Shown here in pieces: positions 44,388 through 52,264 of a DNA stretch of 64,000 bases. How positions within the stretch are numbered: the first letter of the stretch is position 1; the number at the start of each line of letters is the position of its first letter. A program made the position numbers and the translations under genes. The notes beneath the pieces are model-generated. The model was not told the DNA's origin. It made no database searches and worked only from the letters and a program-made list of their open reading frames with translations. Source of the DNA: UBA1765 sp045629945 (GTDB lineage: Bacteria; Fibrobacterota; Fibrobacteria; Fibrobacterales; Fibrobacteraceae); contig JAZQSE010000035.1 in NCBI GenBank assembly GCA_045629945.1, forward strand, positions 62,001 through 126,000, read 5' to 3'.

Positions 44388-46604
44388 ATGAAACCAGAAG
44401 CACATTCAATAAATTATGTTTTAAAGATGAACTCAACATCTTTCTTTATTCCACCATTTCAAAGAGCTTATGCTTGGGGACGTCCTGAAATAGAGAGATA
44501 TTTTAGTGATGTTATTAGAATAATAAATTCTGAATTAGATTCTAAACAAAACGATAAATTAGAACATTTCTTTGGAACAATAGTAATCAGAAATGAAGAA
44601 TCTGGATTTAGCACAAAATCAATTGTAGTTGATGGACAACAAAGATTAACAACTACATTATTATTTCTAATTGCGTTAAGAGATTTACAAGATGATGAAA
44701 CAGTAAAGAAACATATACAAGATAATTACCTAACAAATTCATCATCTTCATTTCAAGATAAAATAAAACTAAAGCAAGTAACAAAGGATTGGGATTCTTA
44801 TAGAGCATTAGTAAATGGTTCAATAGCAAATAATAGTATTATAAAAAATTGTTATGATGATTTTAAAAGATTGATATTAGATACACAGAAGCGAAGACCA
44901 GAAATAAAAGCTGAACATTATATAAAAGCTTTGGATAGAATGAATGTTGCAATTATTTTTCTTGATGAACGTCCATATAAAGGTGAAGATCCTCAAATTA
45001 TTTTTGAAACTTTAAACTCATTAGGGAAACCTTTATCACTATCTGATTTAATACGAAATTATGTCTTGTTAAATATGAAAAGTGATGAACAAACAGCTAT
45101 TTATGAAAATACTTGGTATCCAAAAATAGAATCAATTCTTAAAGAATTTACATCAGATTTTTTCAGAGATTTTCTCCAATACAAAATGGCTGAATCAATA
45201 AAAGCTGTAAGTGATAATAATACAAAAGAAATTTATCAAGTCTTCAAGGATTTTGTTGATGCAAATTATAAAAATAATCATGCAGATTTTGTTGATGATA
45301 TTGTTTCCTATGTACTTTTTTATAAGTGGATTATTTTTGAGGAGTATACAGATATAATTTCAAAAGAAAAGAAAAATGATTTTGAAATAAAAGAACTTTT
45401 AAGAAACATTTTTCATGATATTAAGTCTGAAGCTTTTAAACCTTTTGTTATGGGATTACTTTCTCTGCATCAAAAAACAGGCAGTAATTATGATGATTCT
45501 ATGTTAATTTCAGATTTAAAGATAATTCGTACATATTTAATACGCCGTCGTATTACTAAATTAACGCAAGGTGAAAACAAAGGTATTGTACTTCTTTGTG
45601 AAAAATCAATGCTTTCGGATATTACGGAAGCAAAAAAATCACTCATTGAGATTTTGTCAAATCAATTTTATAAATTAAGATTTCCTAATGATGAAGAAAT
45701 AAAATCCGTTTTATCTAATATAAATTTTTATGAAGATGTAAAACAATATGGGAAATTTATTCTAGGCAAAATAGAAGAGAATAATTCCAAGGTATCTGTT
45801 GATTTTAGAAATTCAAAAATTACAATAGAGCATATTATGCCTCAAACTTTGACAGAGTCATGGAGGAATGAATTAGGTAATAATTTTGAGGAAATTCATA
45901 AAAAATTTATTCACAACATCGGAAATCTTATCCTAACAGAATTTAACAGCGAAATCGGTAACAAACCTTTTTCTGAAAAAAAACAGAAATTAGCAGAATC
46001 TTCATTACATTATCGTTTAGATATATTGAACTGTTCTGAATGGAATGAAAACTCAATTTTACAACATCAGAATAAAATGATTAATGATTTTTTAGAAACT
46101 TTTTCACTTCCGGAAGATTATAAAAACAAATCGAATTGGTATGCAACAGAAAATATCAATGTGATTGAAATACAAGAGTTCTCTCCATTAGATGAAGATG
46201 CAAAAGAATATTCAGAAGGAAATAAACCTAAATCTATTAGAGTCTTTAATGAAACAATAAAGGTTGTAACTTGGCAAGATGTACAATTAGCATTTTTAAA
46301 TGAACTATATAAAAATAAAGAATTCGATTTTCAGTTTATTATTGATAATCAAATGGAAATATTTGGAAGAGATAATGCAATAGTTTTATGGAGTTATTTC
46401 AAAGAAATGATGGAAAATAACAGTGATTATTCAACAAAATATAAAACTTTAGATGGAAAATTATGGAATAAGATGAATAAAATTGAAACTGATACTCTTT
46501 TTGTACATATAAATATTTCTGCACGTACTTGTATGAAAAGAATTGCAAATATCATGAATAGATTTTATATCTCGCCAAACTCTATAACAATTCAATTAAA
46601 ATAA
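44388..46604 (+). CDS. GmrSD-like DUF262/DUF1524 type IV restriction protein
   Basis: The 738-residue protein joins DUF262 and DUF1524. DUF262 gives SFFIPPFQRAYAWGRPEIER and IVVDGQQRLTTTLLFLIALR (residues about 79-98), the ParB-like nucleotide-binding motif. DUF1524 gives ITIEHIMPQTLTESWRNELG (His482) and HNIGNLILTEFNSEIGNKPF, the HNH-type nuclease core. Single-chain GmrSD enzymes cut glucosylated hydroxymethylcytosine phage DNA in an NTP-dependent way. The C-terminal 120 residues are extra. It lies 57 nt after mcrB in the same direction, followed by RhuM. Confidence 0.87.
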   Translation: MKPEAHSINYVLKMNSTSFFIPPFQRAYAWGRPEIERYFSDVIRIINSELDSKQNDKLEHFFGTIVIRNEESGFSTKSIVVDGQQRLTTTLLFLIALRDLQDDETVKKHIQDNYLTNSSSSFQDKIKLKQVTKDWDSYRALVNGSIANNSIIKNCYDDFKRLILDTQKRRPEIKAEHYIKALDRMNVAIIFLDERPYKGEDPQIIFETLNSLGKPLSLSDLIRNYVLLNMKSDEQTAIYENTWYPKIESILKEFTSDFFRDFLQYKMAESIKAVSDNNTKEIYQVFKDFVDANYKNNHADFVDDIVSYVLFYKWIIFEEYTDIISKEKKNDFEIKELLRNIFHDIKSEAFKPFVMGLLSLHQKTGSNYDDSMLISDLKIIRTYLIRRRITKLTQGENKGIVLLCEKSMLSDITEAKKSLIEILSNQFYKLRFPNDEEIKSVLSNINFYEDVKQYGKFILGKIEENNSKVSVDFRNSKITIEHIMPQTLTESWRNELGNNFEEIHKKFIHNIGNLILTEFNSEIGNKPFSEKKQKLAESSLHYRLDILNCSEWNENSILQHQNKMINDFLETFSLPEDYKNKSNWYATENINVIEIQEFSPLDEDAKEYSEGNKPKSIRVFNETIKVVTWQDVQLAFLNELYKNKEFDFQFIIDNQMEIFGRDNAIVLWSYFKEMMENNSDYSTKYKTLDGKLWNKMNKIETDTLFVHINISARTCMKRIANIMNRFYISPNSITIQLK

Positions 46605-46606
46605 AG

Positions 46607-46635
46607 AAAGCCGGAGAGTAATCTATGGAAAATAA
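46607..46635 (+). repeat. Start region of rhuM-like gene, copy 1
   Basis: This 29-nt segment (AAAGCCGGAGAGTAATCTAT and the next nine bases) includes the ribosome-binding site, ATG and first codons of the RhuM-like gene. It matches 47612-47640 in 28 of 29 positions. Confidence 0.85.
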
Positions 46636-47605
46636 CATTATTTTATACACAGATGAAAATGGCAAAACAGATATTTCTGTTCGATTTGCAGATGAAGATG
46701 TTTGGGTAACACAAGTTCAACTTGCAGAACTGTACAAAACAACACGTCAAAATATTGGACAACATATTGAAAATATTTATAAAGATGAAGAACTTCCTCG
46801 AGATGCAACTATAAAGAAATTCTTTATAGTTCAACAAGAAGGATCTAGACAGGTAAAACGAGAAATTGAACACTATAATCTTGATGTAATAATTGCAATT
46901 GGTTATAGAATTCAATCAGTTGTTGCAACTCGATTTAGACGTTGGGCAACAGAACGTTTGCATGAGTATATTCAAAAAGGTTTCTCTCTTGATGATGAAA
47001 GATTAAAAAATGGTCGGAATAGATATTTTAAAGAATTACTTCAAAGAATTCGTGATATCCGTTCAAGTGAACGAAATTTTTATCAACAAGTTACAGATAT
47101 TTATGCAACTGCAACAGATTATGATCCACGTGCTAAAATTACATTGCAATTTTTTGCCACTGTTCAGAATAAATTACATTATGCAGTTCACGAACATACT
47201 GCTGCGGAATTAATATATGAACGAGTTAATAGTGAAAAGCCTTTTGTAGGTATGACAAATTTTAAAGGTTCTTATGTTACAAAAGACGATGTAAAAATTG
47301 CAAAAAATTATTTAACAGAAAAAGAATTGCAACGCTTAAATTTAATGGTTTCTCAATTTTTAGATTTTGCAGAACTCCAAGCGTTAGATGAAAATCCAAT
47401 GAAAATGCAAGATTGGATAGAAGCTTTGGATAATCAGATTGTTATGACAAAACGTAAAATTCTTGAAGATAACGGGAAAATTTCTCATGAACAAGCTATT
47501 AAAAAAGCTGAAAAAGAATATGATCTATACCGGCAAAAGCAATTAGAAAATCTAAAAAGCGATTTTGATTTATTTATGCAAGATGTAAAGAACTTGGAAA
47601 AATAA
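46625..47605 (+). CDS. RhuM-family protein
   Basis: The 326-residue protein matches the RhuM family throughout: FADEDVWVTQVQLAELYKTT, RQNIGQHIENIYKDEELPR, VKREIEHYNLDVIIAIGYRI, VATRFRRWATERLHEYIQKG, LLQRIRDIRSSERNFYQQVT and DIYATATDYDPRA. The N-terminus is probably a winged-helix DNA-binding part related to Bro-N/ORF6N. RhuM was named from a Salmonella pathogenicity island, but its job is unclear; relatives often lie inside restriction operons. Here it separates the GmrSD-like gene from mcrC, and the start region is copied right after its stop. Confidence 0.85.
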   Translation: MENNIILYTDENGKTDISVRFADEDVWVTQVQLAELYKTTRQNIGQHIENIYKDEELPRDATIKKFFIVQQEGSRQVKREIEHYNLDVIIAIGYRIQSVVATRFRRWATERLHEYIQKGFSLDDERLKNGRNRYFKELLQRIRDIRSSERNFYQQVTDIYATATDYDPRAKITLQFFATVQNKLHYAVHEHTAAELIYERVNSEKPFVGMTNFKGSYVTKDDVKIAKNYLTEKELQRLNLMVSQFLDFAELQALDENPMKMQDWIEALDNQIVMTKRKILEDNGKISHEQAIKKAEKEYDLYRQKQLENLKSDFDLFMQDVKNLEK

Positions 47606-47611
47606 TTAAAA

Positions 47612-47640
47612 AAAGCCTGAGAGTAATCTATGGAAAATAA
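47612..47640 (+). repeat. Start region of rhuM-like gene, copy 2 after the gene
   Basis: Direct copy of 46607-46635 with one change. It lies 7 nt after the RhuM stop and provides a ribosome-binding site and ATG, but the frame ends after five codons. mcrC begins 68 nt later. Confidence 0.85.
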
Positions 47641-47707
47641 AATATAATTAGATGAAATTGCTTGATGTAAAATATGTTAAAGGAATAGAGGAAAAATAAA
47701 ACAAATC

Positions 47708-49201
47708 ATGCCACACCTAACCTTAACCGACAACAACATCGCAAATCTTTCTTCTCTTACCTCACTTTTGCAAAATGATGTGCAATCCCAAATTCATGTA
47801 TTTCAAGATTTGCAAACTATTGCGGGAAAGCCGTTGCAAGAGCTTTGTAAGAAAAATGCAAATCTTTTAGTTTTTCCTCATTGTTTGGATGAACACAATA
47901 ACGGAATTGAAGAACTTTCTATTTGTGAACTTGTGGGAAATCCAAATTATGATGGGGACACAATTTGTGATGTTGAAAACGTAAAAGTAAAAACTGGAAA
48001 TTTGATGGGCTTTGTTGGTTTGGGCGGAAACAAAAATCACAACACCAAGCTTGAAATCCGGTCCCGCTTTACTGAAAATTCTAATGACAACGGTCAAGAT
48101 TATTTTTTGCATTATATGCTAGAAAAAGTTTTTCGCATAAACCTTTTTGATATGAATTATTCCCACAGCAAAAATGATGGCTTTGATTTGCTGTTTTTAA
48201 TTTTTCCTCATTTGCTAAAACGAGCTCTTCGCCAAGGAATTTTTAGAACTTACAGAACTTTTCAAAAAAATGATGCGGCTGTAAAAGGCGTAATTGATAT
48301 AAATCGTCACATAAAACAAAACACTCCTTTTAATGGAAAAATTGCCTATCGAAGTCGCGAATATTCAGCAGATAACGATATAACCCAACTTATTCGCCAC
48401 ACAATTGAATTTTTGAAGCAAAAAGATATTGGAAAATCCCTATTAAATTCTGATAATGACACAAAAGACGCTGTAAAACAAATTGTGGCGGCAACAGATT
48501 CTTCGTATTGTTTTCAAAATCGTGCAAAAGTTATTCACAACAATTTGCGCCCTGTAAATCATCCATATTATTCTGGCTACAAATATTTGCAGCAGCTTTG
48601 TCTTTTGATTTTGCGCCATCAATCTATGCAATATTCACAAAGCAATTCTCCAGTTTACGGAATTCTTTTTGATGGCGCTTGGCTTTGGGAAGAATATCTT
48701 GCAACAATTTTGTGCAATCCAAAACTTGGCAATCAAAAATTCAAACATCCTACTAACAAGGATAAAAAAGGTGGGATAAAACTTTTTGATAACTCTAACA
48801 CAGGCGAAGAAGATTTTGCAAAATGCTATCGTCGTATTTACCCAGATTTTTATAAACCTAATTCCAAAGACGATGAATTTTTAAAAAACGATGGAATCAT
48901 TTTAGATGCCAAATATAAGCATTTAGAAAACGGCTTGATTCGTGATGATTTGTATCAAATAATTTCATATATGCACACAATGAAAATTCCTTGTGGCGGA
49001 TTTATTTATCCTATAAAACAATCTAATCCATCAGAAAATGAAAATTCTGATGATTTAAAAACTTTTAAACTTTCTGGTTTAGGTGGAAACGTTTACACTT
49101 ATAAACTTAAGATTCCTTATTCCACAAATTATCCCAAATTCAGTGAAACCATGGAAAAGGCTGAAAAATCTATTCTCAAACTTTTTTTGAATAAATCATG
49201 A
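47708..49201 (+). CDS. mcrC: McrC nuclease subunit
   Basis: The 497-residue protein is a McrC homologue. The N-terminal part includes LELSICELVG-type strands and LMGFVGLGGNKNHNTKLEIR followed by SRFTEN. The C-terminus has the PD-(D/E)XK core LKNDGIILDAKYKHLENG (Asp400, Lys402) and DDLYQIISYMHTMKIPCGGF. With McrB it cuts modified DNA. It is longer than E. coli McrC (348 residues), with extra middle segments. It overlaps sfsA by an ATGA. Two genes stand between it and its partner mcrB. Confidence 0.85.
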   Translation: MPHLTLTDNNIANLSSLTSLLQNDVQSQIHVFQDLQTIAGKPLQELCKKNANLLVFPHCLDEHNNGIEELSICELVGNPNYDGDTICDVENVKVKTGNLMGFVGLGGNKNHNTKLEIRSRFTENSNDNGQDYFLHYMLEKVFRINLFDMNYSHSKNDGFDLLFLIFPHLLKRALRQGIFRTYRTFQKNDAAVKGVIDINRHIKQNTPFNGKIAYRSREYSADNDITQLIRHTIEFLKQKDIGKSLLNSDNDTKDAVKQIVAATDSSYCFQNRAKVIHNNLRPVNHPYYSGYKYLQQLCLLILRHQSMQYSQSNSPVYGILFDGAWLWEEYLATILCNPKLGNQKFKHPTNKDKKGGIKLFDNSNTGEEDFAKCYRRIYPDFYKPNSKDDEFLKNDGIILDAKYKHLENGLIRDDLYQIISYMHTMKIPCGGFIYPIKQSNPSENENSDDLKTFKLSGLGGNVYTYKLKIPYSTNYPKFSETMEKAEKSILKLFLNKS

Positions 49202-49974
49202 AATACTCACAAATCACCTCTGCCACTTTTATTTCTCGGCCTAATCGATTTATTGCGAAGGTATGTCTTTTTGACGGTACGGAAGAAATAGTTCATGTAA
49301 AAAATACTGGGCGTTGTAAGGAGCTTCTTATTCCTGGGTGTAAAGTTTATCTTGAAAAATCTGACAGTTTGAACAGAAAAACAAAATACGATTTAGTGGC
49401 TGTGGAAAAACGATATGATCAGGTTTCTAATTGGGAAAAATATCCTGCGGTTTTTCGAGAGAGAATGAATAATGGAAACAAAAAATCTCTTTTATTCAAT
49501 ATCGATAGTCAAGCTCCAAATAAGGTTGTTTTGGAATGGTTAAAAAAACAGGGATTTCAAAATATCAAGCCTGAATTTTCTTTTGGAAAATCGCGTTTTG
49601 ATTTTTATTTTGAAAAGACTAATACGAAATCTGGCAAAACCGAAAAAATCCTTATGGAAGTGAAGGGCTGTACTTTGGAAGTTGATGGTGTGGGGTATTT
49701 TCCTGATGCTCCAACAGAACGAGGTGTAAAACATCTTAATGAACTTGCTGATGCTGTTACACAAGGCTATAAATCTGTTTTGGCTTTTGTAATTCAAATG
49801 GAAGGTGTGACAAAAGTTTTGCCAAACGTTAAAACTCATCCAGAATTTGCAATGGCTTTGGATAATGCTAAAAATGTTGGAATGGATGTAATTTTTTTGC
49901 AATGTTGTGTTACAGAAGAAAGTTTAGAGATTGCGGAATGTGTAAATAACAACGAAAAAAATTATTTGAATTAA
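49198..49974 (+). CDS. sfsA: SfsA-family DNA-binding protein
   Basis: The 258-residue protein is a clear SfsA: RFIAKVCLFDGTEEIVHVKN, TGRCKELLIPGCKVYLEKS, KSRFDFYFE followed by KILMEVKGCTLEVDG and GYFPDAPTERGVKHLNELA. The family has an OB-fold N-terminus and a PD-(D/E)XK-like C-terminal domain, here Asp of RFDF and Glu/Lys of EVK. E. coli SfsA was described as a sugar fermentation stimulation factor that binds DNA. Translational coupling to mcrC (ATGA) is unexpected and may mean it serves the restriction system. Confidence 0.9.
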   Translation: MKYSQITSATFISRPNRFIAKVCLFDGTEEIVHVKNTGRCKELLIPGCKVYLEKSDSLNRKTKYDLVAVEKRYDQVSNWEKYPAVFRERMNNGNKKSLLFNIDSQAPNKVVLEWLKKQGFQNIKPEFSFGKSRFDFYFEKTNTKSGKTEKILMEVKGCTLEVDGVGYFPDAPTERGVKHLNELADAVTQGYKSVLAFVIQMEGVTKVLPNVKTHPEFAMALDNAKNVGMDVIFLQCCVTEESLEIAECVNNNEKNYLN

Positions 49975-50050
49975 CTGTAAATCCTGTTGCAAGTTTGAGC
50001 CTAATTTCAAAAAAGCAGGCGTTACGGGCGGCGTTTGAGCCCGTTAGAAA

Positions 50051-50096
50051 GGGTAGTGAGCAACAGCGTGCGAACGAGGGAAATACTTTTCCCTTT
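50051..50096 (+). repeat. Dispersed repeat unit, copy 2 (other copy at 14856)
   Basis: GGGTAGTGAGCAACAGCGTG then CGAACGAGGGAAA matches the unit at 14856. The terminal hairpin GGGAAA-TACT-TTTCCC keeps its stem with a different loop. It lies in the 272-bp gap between sfsA and the glutamate synthase gene. A short open frame across it is repeat-derived and is not called a gene. Confidence 0.7.
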
Positions 50097-50246
50097 CTTA
50101 ATGAAAATCAACTCATTTTCAGAGAGGTTAAAGTTTGCTGGTTTGGACTTGAGAGAAAGTTCTCTAAAAAAAAAAGTTCTTCTTGAGTGATGAAATATTA
50201 TATTTGAAGGGAATTTGTTTTGCTGCATGTTTGCAAGAAGGTTTTT

Positions 50247-51716
50247 ATGATTCATACAGATATTGATACTCTTGAAGCTAATGCTAAAGCTGAATTAGAT
50301 GTTCTTTTGGCAAAAGAGACGGTTTCGTTGAAAGATAAATTGGCGATTACTCCGCAAAGGGCAAAGGAACTTTTGCCGCTTGAACGCCGCACTTCTTTTG
50401 ACGAAACGAATTTGGGTTTGACTGAGTCCCAGGCACGGCTTGAAGCGAGTCGCTGTATGAAGTGTAAAAAGCCTTTTTGTACGGCTAGTTGTCCTATTGG
50501 TATGCCTGTCCCGGCCTACTTGGAATATGTCGCGGCTGGTAATTTTGAAGAAGCGATTAAGCTTATTCGCGATACGTCTTTGTTTCCTTCAATTTGTAGT
50601 CGCGTGTGCCCGCACGAAAAACAGTGCCAAATGAACTGCGCTGTTGGGAAAAGTTTGAAGGATCCGGCTAAAGGTCTTTCTCTTGGGAATTTGGAACGCT
50701 TTTGTGCCGATTATGAACGCTTGCATTTAGGCGGGAAAAAGCCTTTGCCTGTAGATGCTCCTACTGGTAAAAAAGTGGCCGTTATTGGCGGCGGTCCTGC
50801 TGGGCTTGCTGCAGCACTTGATTTGAGAACCTTTGGCCACGATGTGGTGATTTTTGAATCGGCTAAAGAGTTGGGCGGCGTTCTGCGTTACGGGATTCCT
50901 GAGTTCCGCTTGCCAAAGAGTATTTTAGATTATGAACTTTCTATTTTGAGTACGATGGGAATTTCTTGTAGAACAGGTATTACTGTTGGGAAAGATATTA
51001 CTATCCCTGAATTGTTTAATAATGAAAATTTTGATGCTGTCTTTATTGGAAATGGGGCCGGTCTTGCTTTGAAAACAGGAGTTCCTGGCGAAGATTTGAA
51101 AGGCGTGTTTACTGCTGAGGAATATTTGCGTAAAGGGAATCTTCGTGAAGAGATTGCTTCTGGTGAAAACGTGGTTATTGTCGGGGGCGGTAATGTGGCT
51201 ATGGATGCTTCTCGAATGGCGTTTAGACTTGGCGCTAAGAAGGTTCGTATTGTTTATCGTCGTACAAAAAATGAAATGCCAGCTTGTAAAGCAGAAATTA
51301 CTGAAGCGTTGGAAGAAGGCGTTGAAGTGCTTGAACTTAAAAATCCAGCTGAAATTCTAGGCGATGATTTGGGTCGCGTGCAAAAGATTCGATTGGATTT
51401 GTTTGAACTTGGCGAACCTGATGAACAAGGCAGAGCACGCCCTGTAAAAATTGAAGGGCAAGAAGAATTTATTGATGCAGATACTGTTGTGCTTGCTATC
51501 GGTAGTAAAGTTTCTTCTGAAATTAAAGATTCTACTCCTGGCCTTGAAACGAATAGGAATGGTACATTTGTTGTGCAAGATCCAGAAACAGGGCTTACAA
51601 GTTGTAAGAATGTTTATGTGGGTGGTGATGCTATGCATGGGCCACAAACGGTTGTGCTTGCTATGAAAACAGGGCGCGCAGCCGCTAAAGCAATTCATGA
51701 AACGTTAATGCGTTAA
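50247..51716 (+). CDS. gltD: Glutamate synthase small subunit-like NADPH oxidoreductase
   Basis: The 489-residue protein has an N-terminal [4Fe-4S] domain (CMKCKKPFCTASCPIGMPVP, then CSRVCPHEKQCQMNCAVG). An FAD-binding Rossmann fold (KKVAVIGGGPAGLAAALDLR) and an NADPH-binding fold (ENVVIVGGGNVAMDASRMAF) follow, and the GGDAMHGPQTVVLAMKTGRA end closes the FAD site. It fits GltD, or the similar NfnB/GltA proteins that stand alone. No gltB large subunit is in the window. It supplies electrons for glutamate formation or ferredoxin-NADP exchange. The start at 50247 follows AGAAGG. The terminator stem lies just past the stop. Confidence 0.88.
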   Translation: MIHTDIDTLEANAKAELDVLLAKETVSLKDKLAITPQRAKELLPLERRTSFDETNLGLTESQARLEASRCMKCKKPFCTASCPIGMPVPAYLEYVAAGNFEEAIKLIRDTSLFPSICSRVCPHEKQCQMNCAVGKSLKDPAKGLSLGNLERFCADYERLHLGGKKPLPVDAPTGKKVAVIGGGPAGLAAALDLRTFGHDVVIFESAKELGGVLRYGIPEFRLPKSILDYELSILSTMGISCRTGITVGKDITIPELFNNENFDAVFIGNGAGLALKTGVPGEDLKGVFTAEEYLRKGNLREEIASGENVVIVGGGNVAMDASRMAFRLGAKKVRIVYRRTKNEMPACKAEITEALEEGVEVLELKNPAEILGDDLGRVQKIRLDLFELGEPDEQGRARPVKIEGQEEFIDADTVVLAIGSKVSSEIKDSTPGLETNRNGTFVVQDPETGLTSCKNVYVGGDAMHGPQTVVLAMKTGRAAAKAIHETLMR

Positions 51717-52264
51717 TTTAGGTTCATCCGCCGGCGGAACGCCGGCGGATGTTCTTTATATAAAAAAGCAAATAAAAGAGTAGAAGGATTTTCTGCTTTT
51801 TCTAATTTCAAAAGTTCTCGTTTGGCTTCGTTTTTTCCTACACTATCGCGAGCCAATTTATCGGCTTCTTCTTCTTGATTCCAACAAATGCGGTGGTAAA
51901 ATAAACGAAAAATTCCAAGTGCTACATGAAACCAAAGAACAATTTCTAACAAGCTGAATCGCCATTCTCCAAGTAAAATCACTATCAATAAAACCATCAA
52001 AGAATAAAAACAAAGTTTCAATAAATTGCGCAGTAATTTATGATGTAATCTTTTATGTGCTTCTTCATGAGCGTCCATAAATTTAGAAGGCTTCGGCTCT
52101 TCATGCAAATTTTCTGGGAAAGGGAAAAAATCATTTAAAATGGGTATGCAACGAAAAAAAGCAAAAGGGATTTTTTTGTTAAAAAGTCTCCATTCGCGAA
52201 TCTCTATAACAAAACGAAAAATAATTTCAGCAGAAAGAATAAAAAGCAAAACGATAAAAGACAT
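51713..52264 (-). CDS. M48-like membrane metallopeptidase
   Basis: The 183-residue membrane protein has the zinc-peptidase motif DAHEEAHKRLHHK (HExxH at 66-70) and the third-ligand region NQEEEADKLARDSV (Glu near 133), with KEHPPAFRRR at the end. This spacing and the hydrophobic segments around it resemble the integral-membrane M48 (HtpX/Ste24-like) peptidases, though it is short (HtpX is about 290 residues). It overlaps the DUF4954 gene end by one base, suggesting coupled expression. The last residues coincide with the gltD terminator stem. Confidence 0.6.
   Translation of the reverse strand: MSFIVLLFILSAEIIFRFVIEIREWRLFNKKIPFAFFRCIPILNDFFPFPENLHEEPKPSKFMDAHEEAHKRLHHKLLRNLLKLCFYSLMVLLIVILLGEWRFSLLEIVLWFHVALGIFRLFYHRICWNQEEEADKLARDSVGKNEAKRELLKLEKAENPSTLLFAFLYKEHPPAFRRRMNLN
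51726..51750 (+). terminator. GC-rich terminator hairpin shared by convergent genes
   Basis: ATCCGCCGGCG (51726-51736) pairs perfectly with CGCCGGCGGAT (51740-51750) around GAA. A short T-rich stretch (GTTCTTTAT) follows. It serves gltD; on the minus strand it lies inside the last codons of the M48-like gene. Confidence 0.75.

Noticed and set aside
49995..50186. 63-codon open frame containing GSEQQRANEGN
   Set aside because: It covers the dispersed repeat at 50051; the repeat explains its openness.
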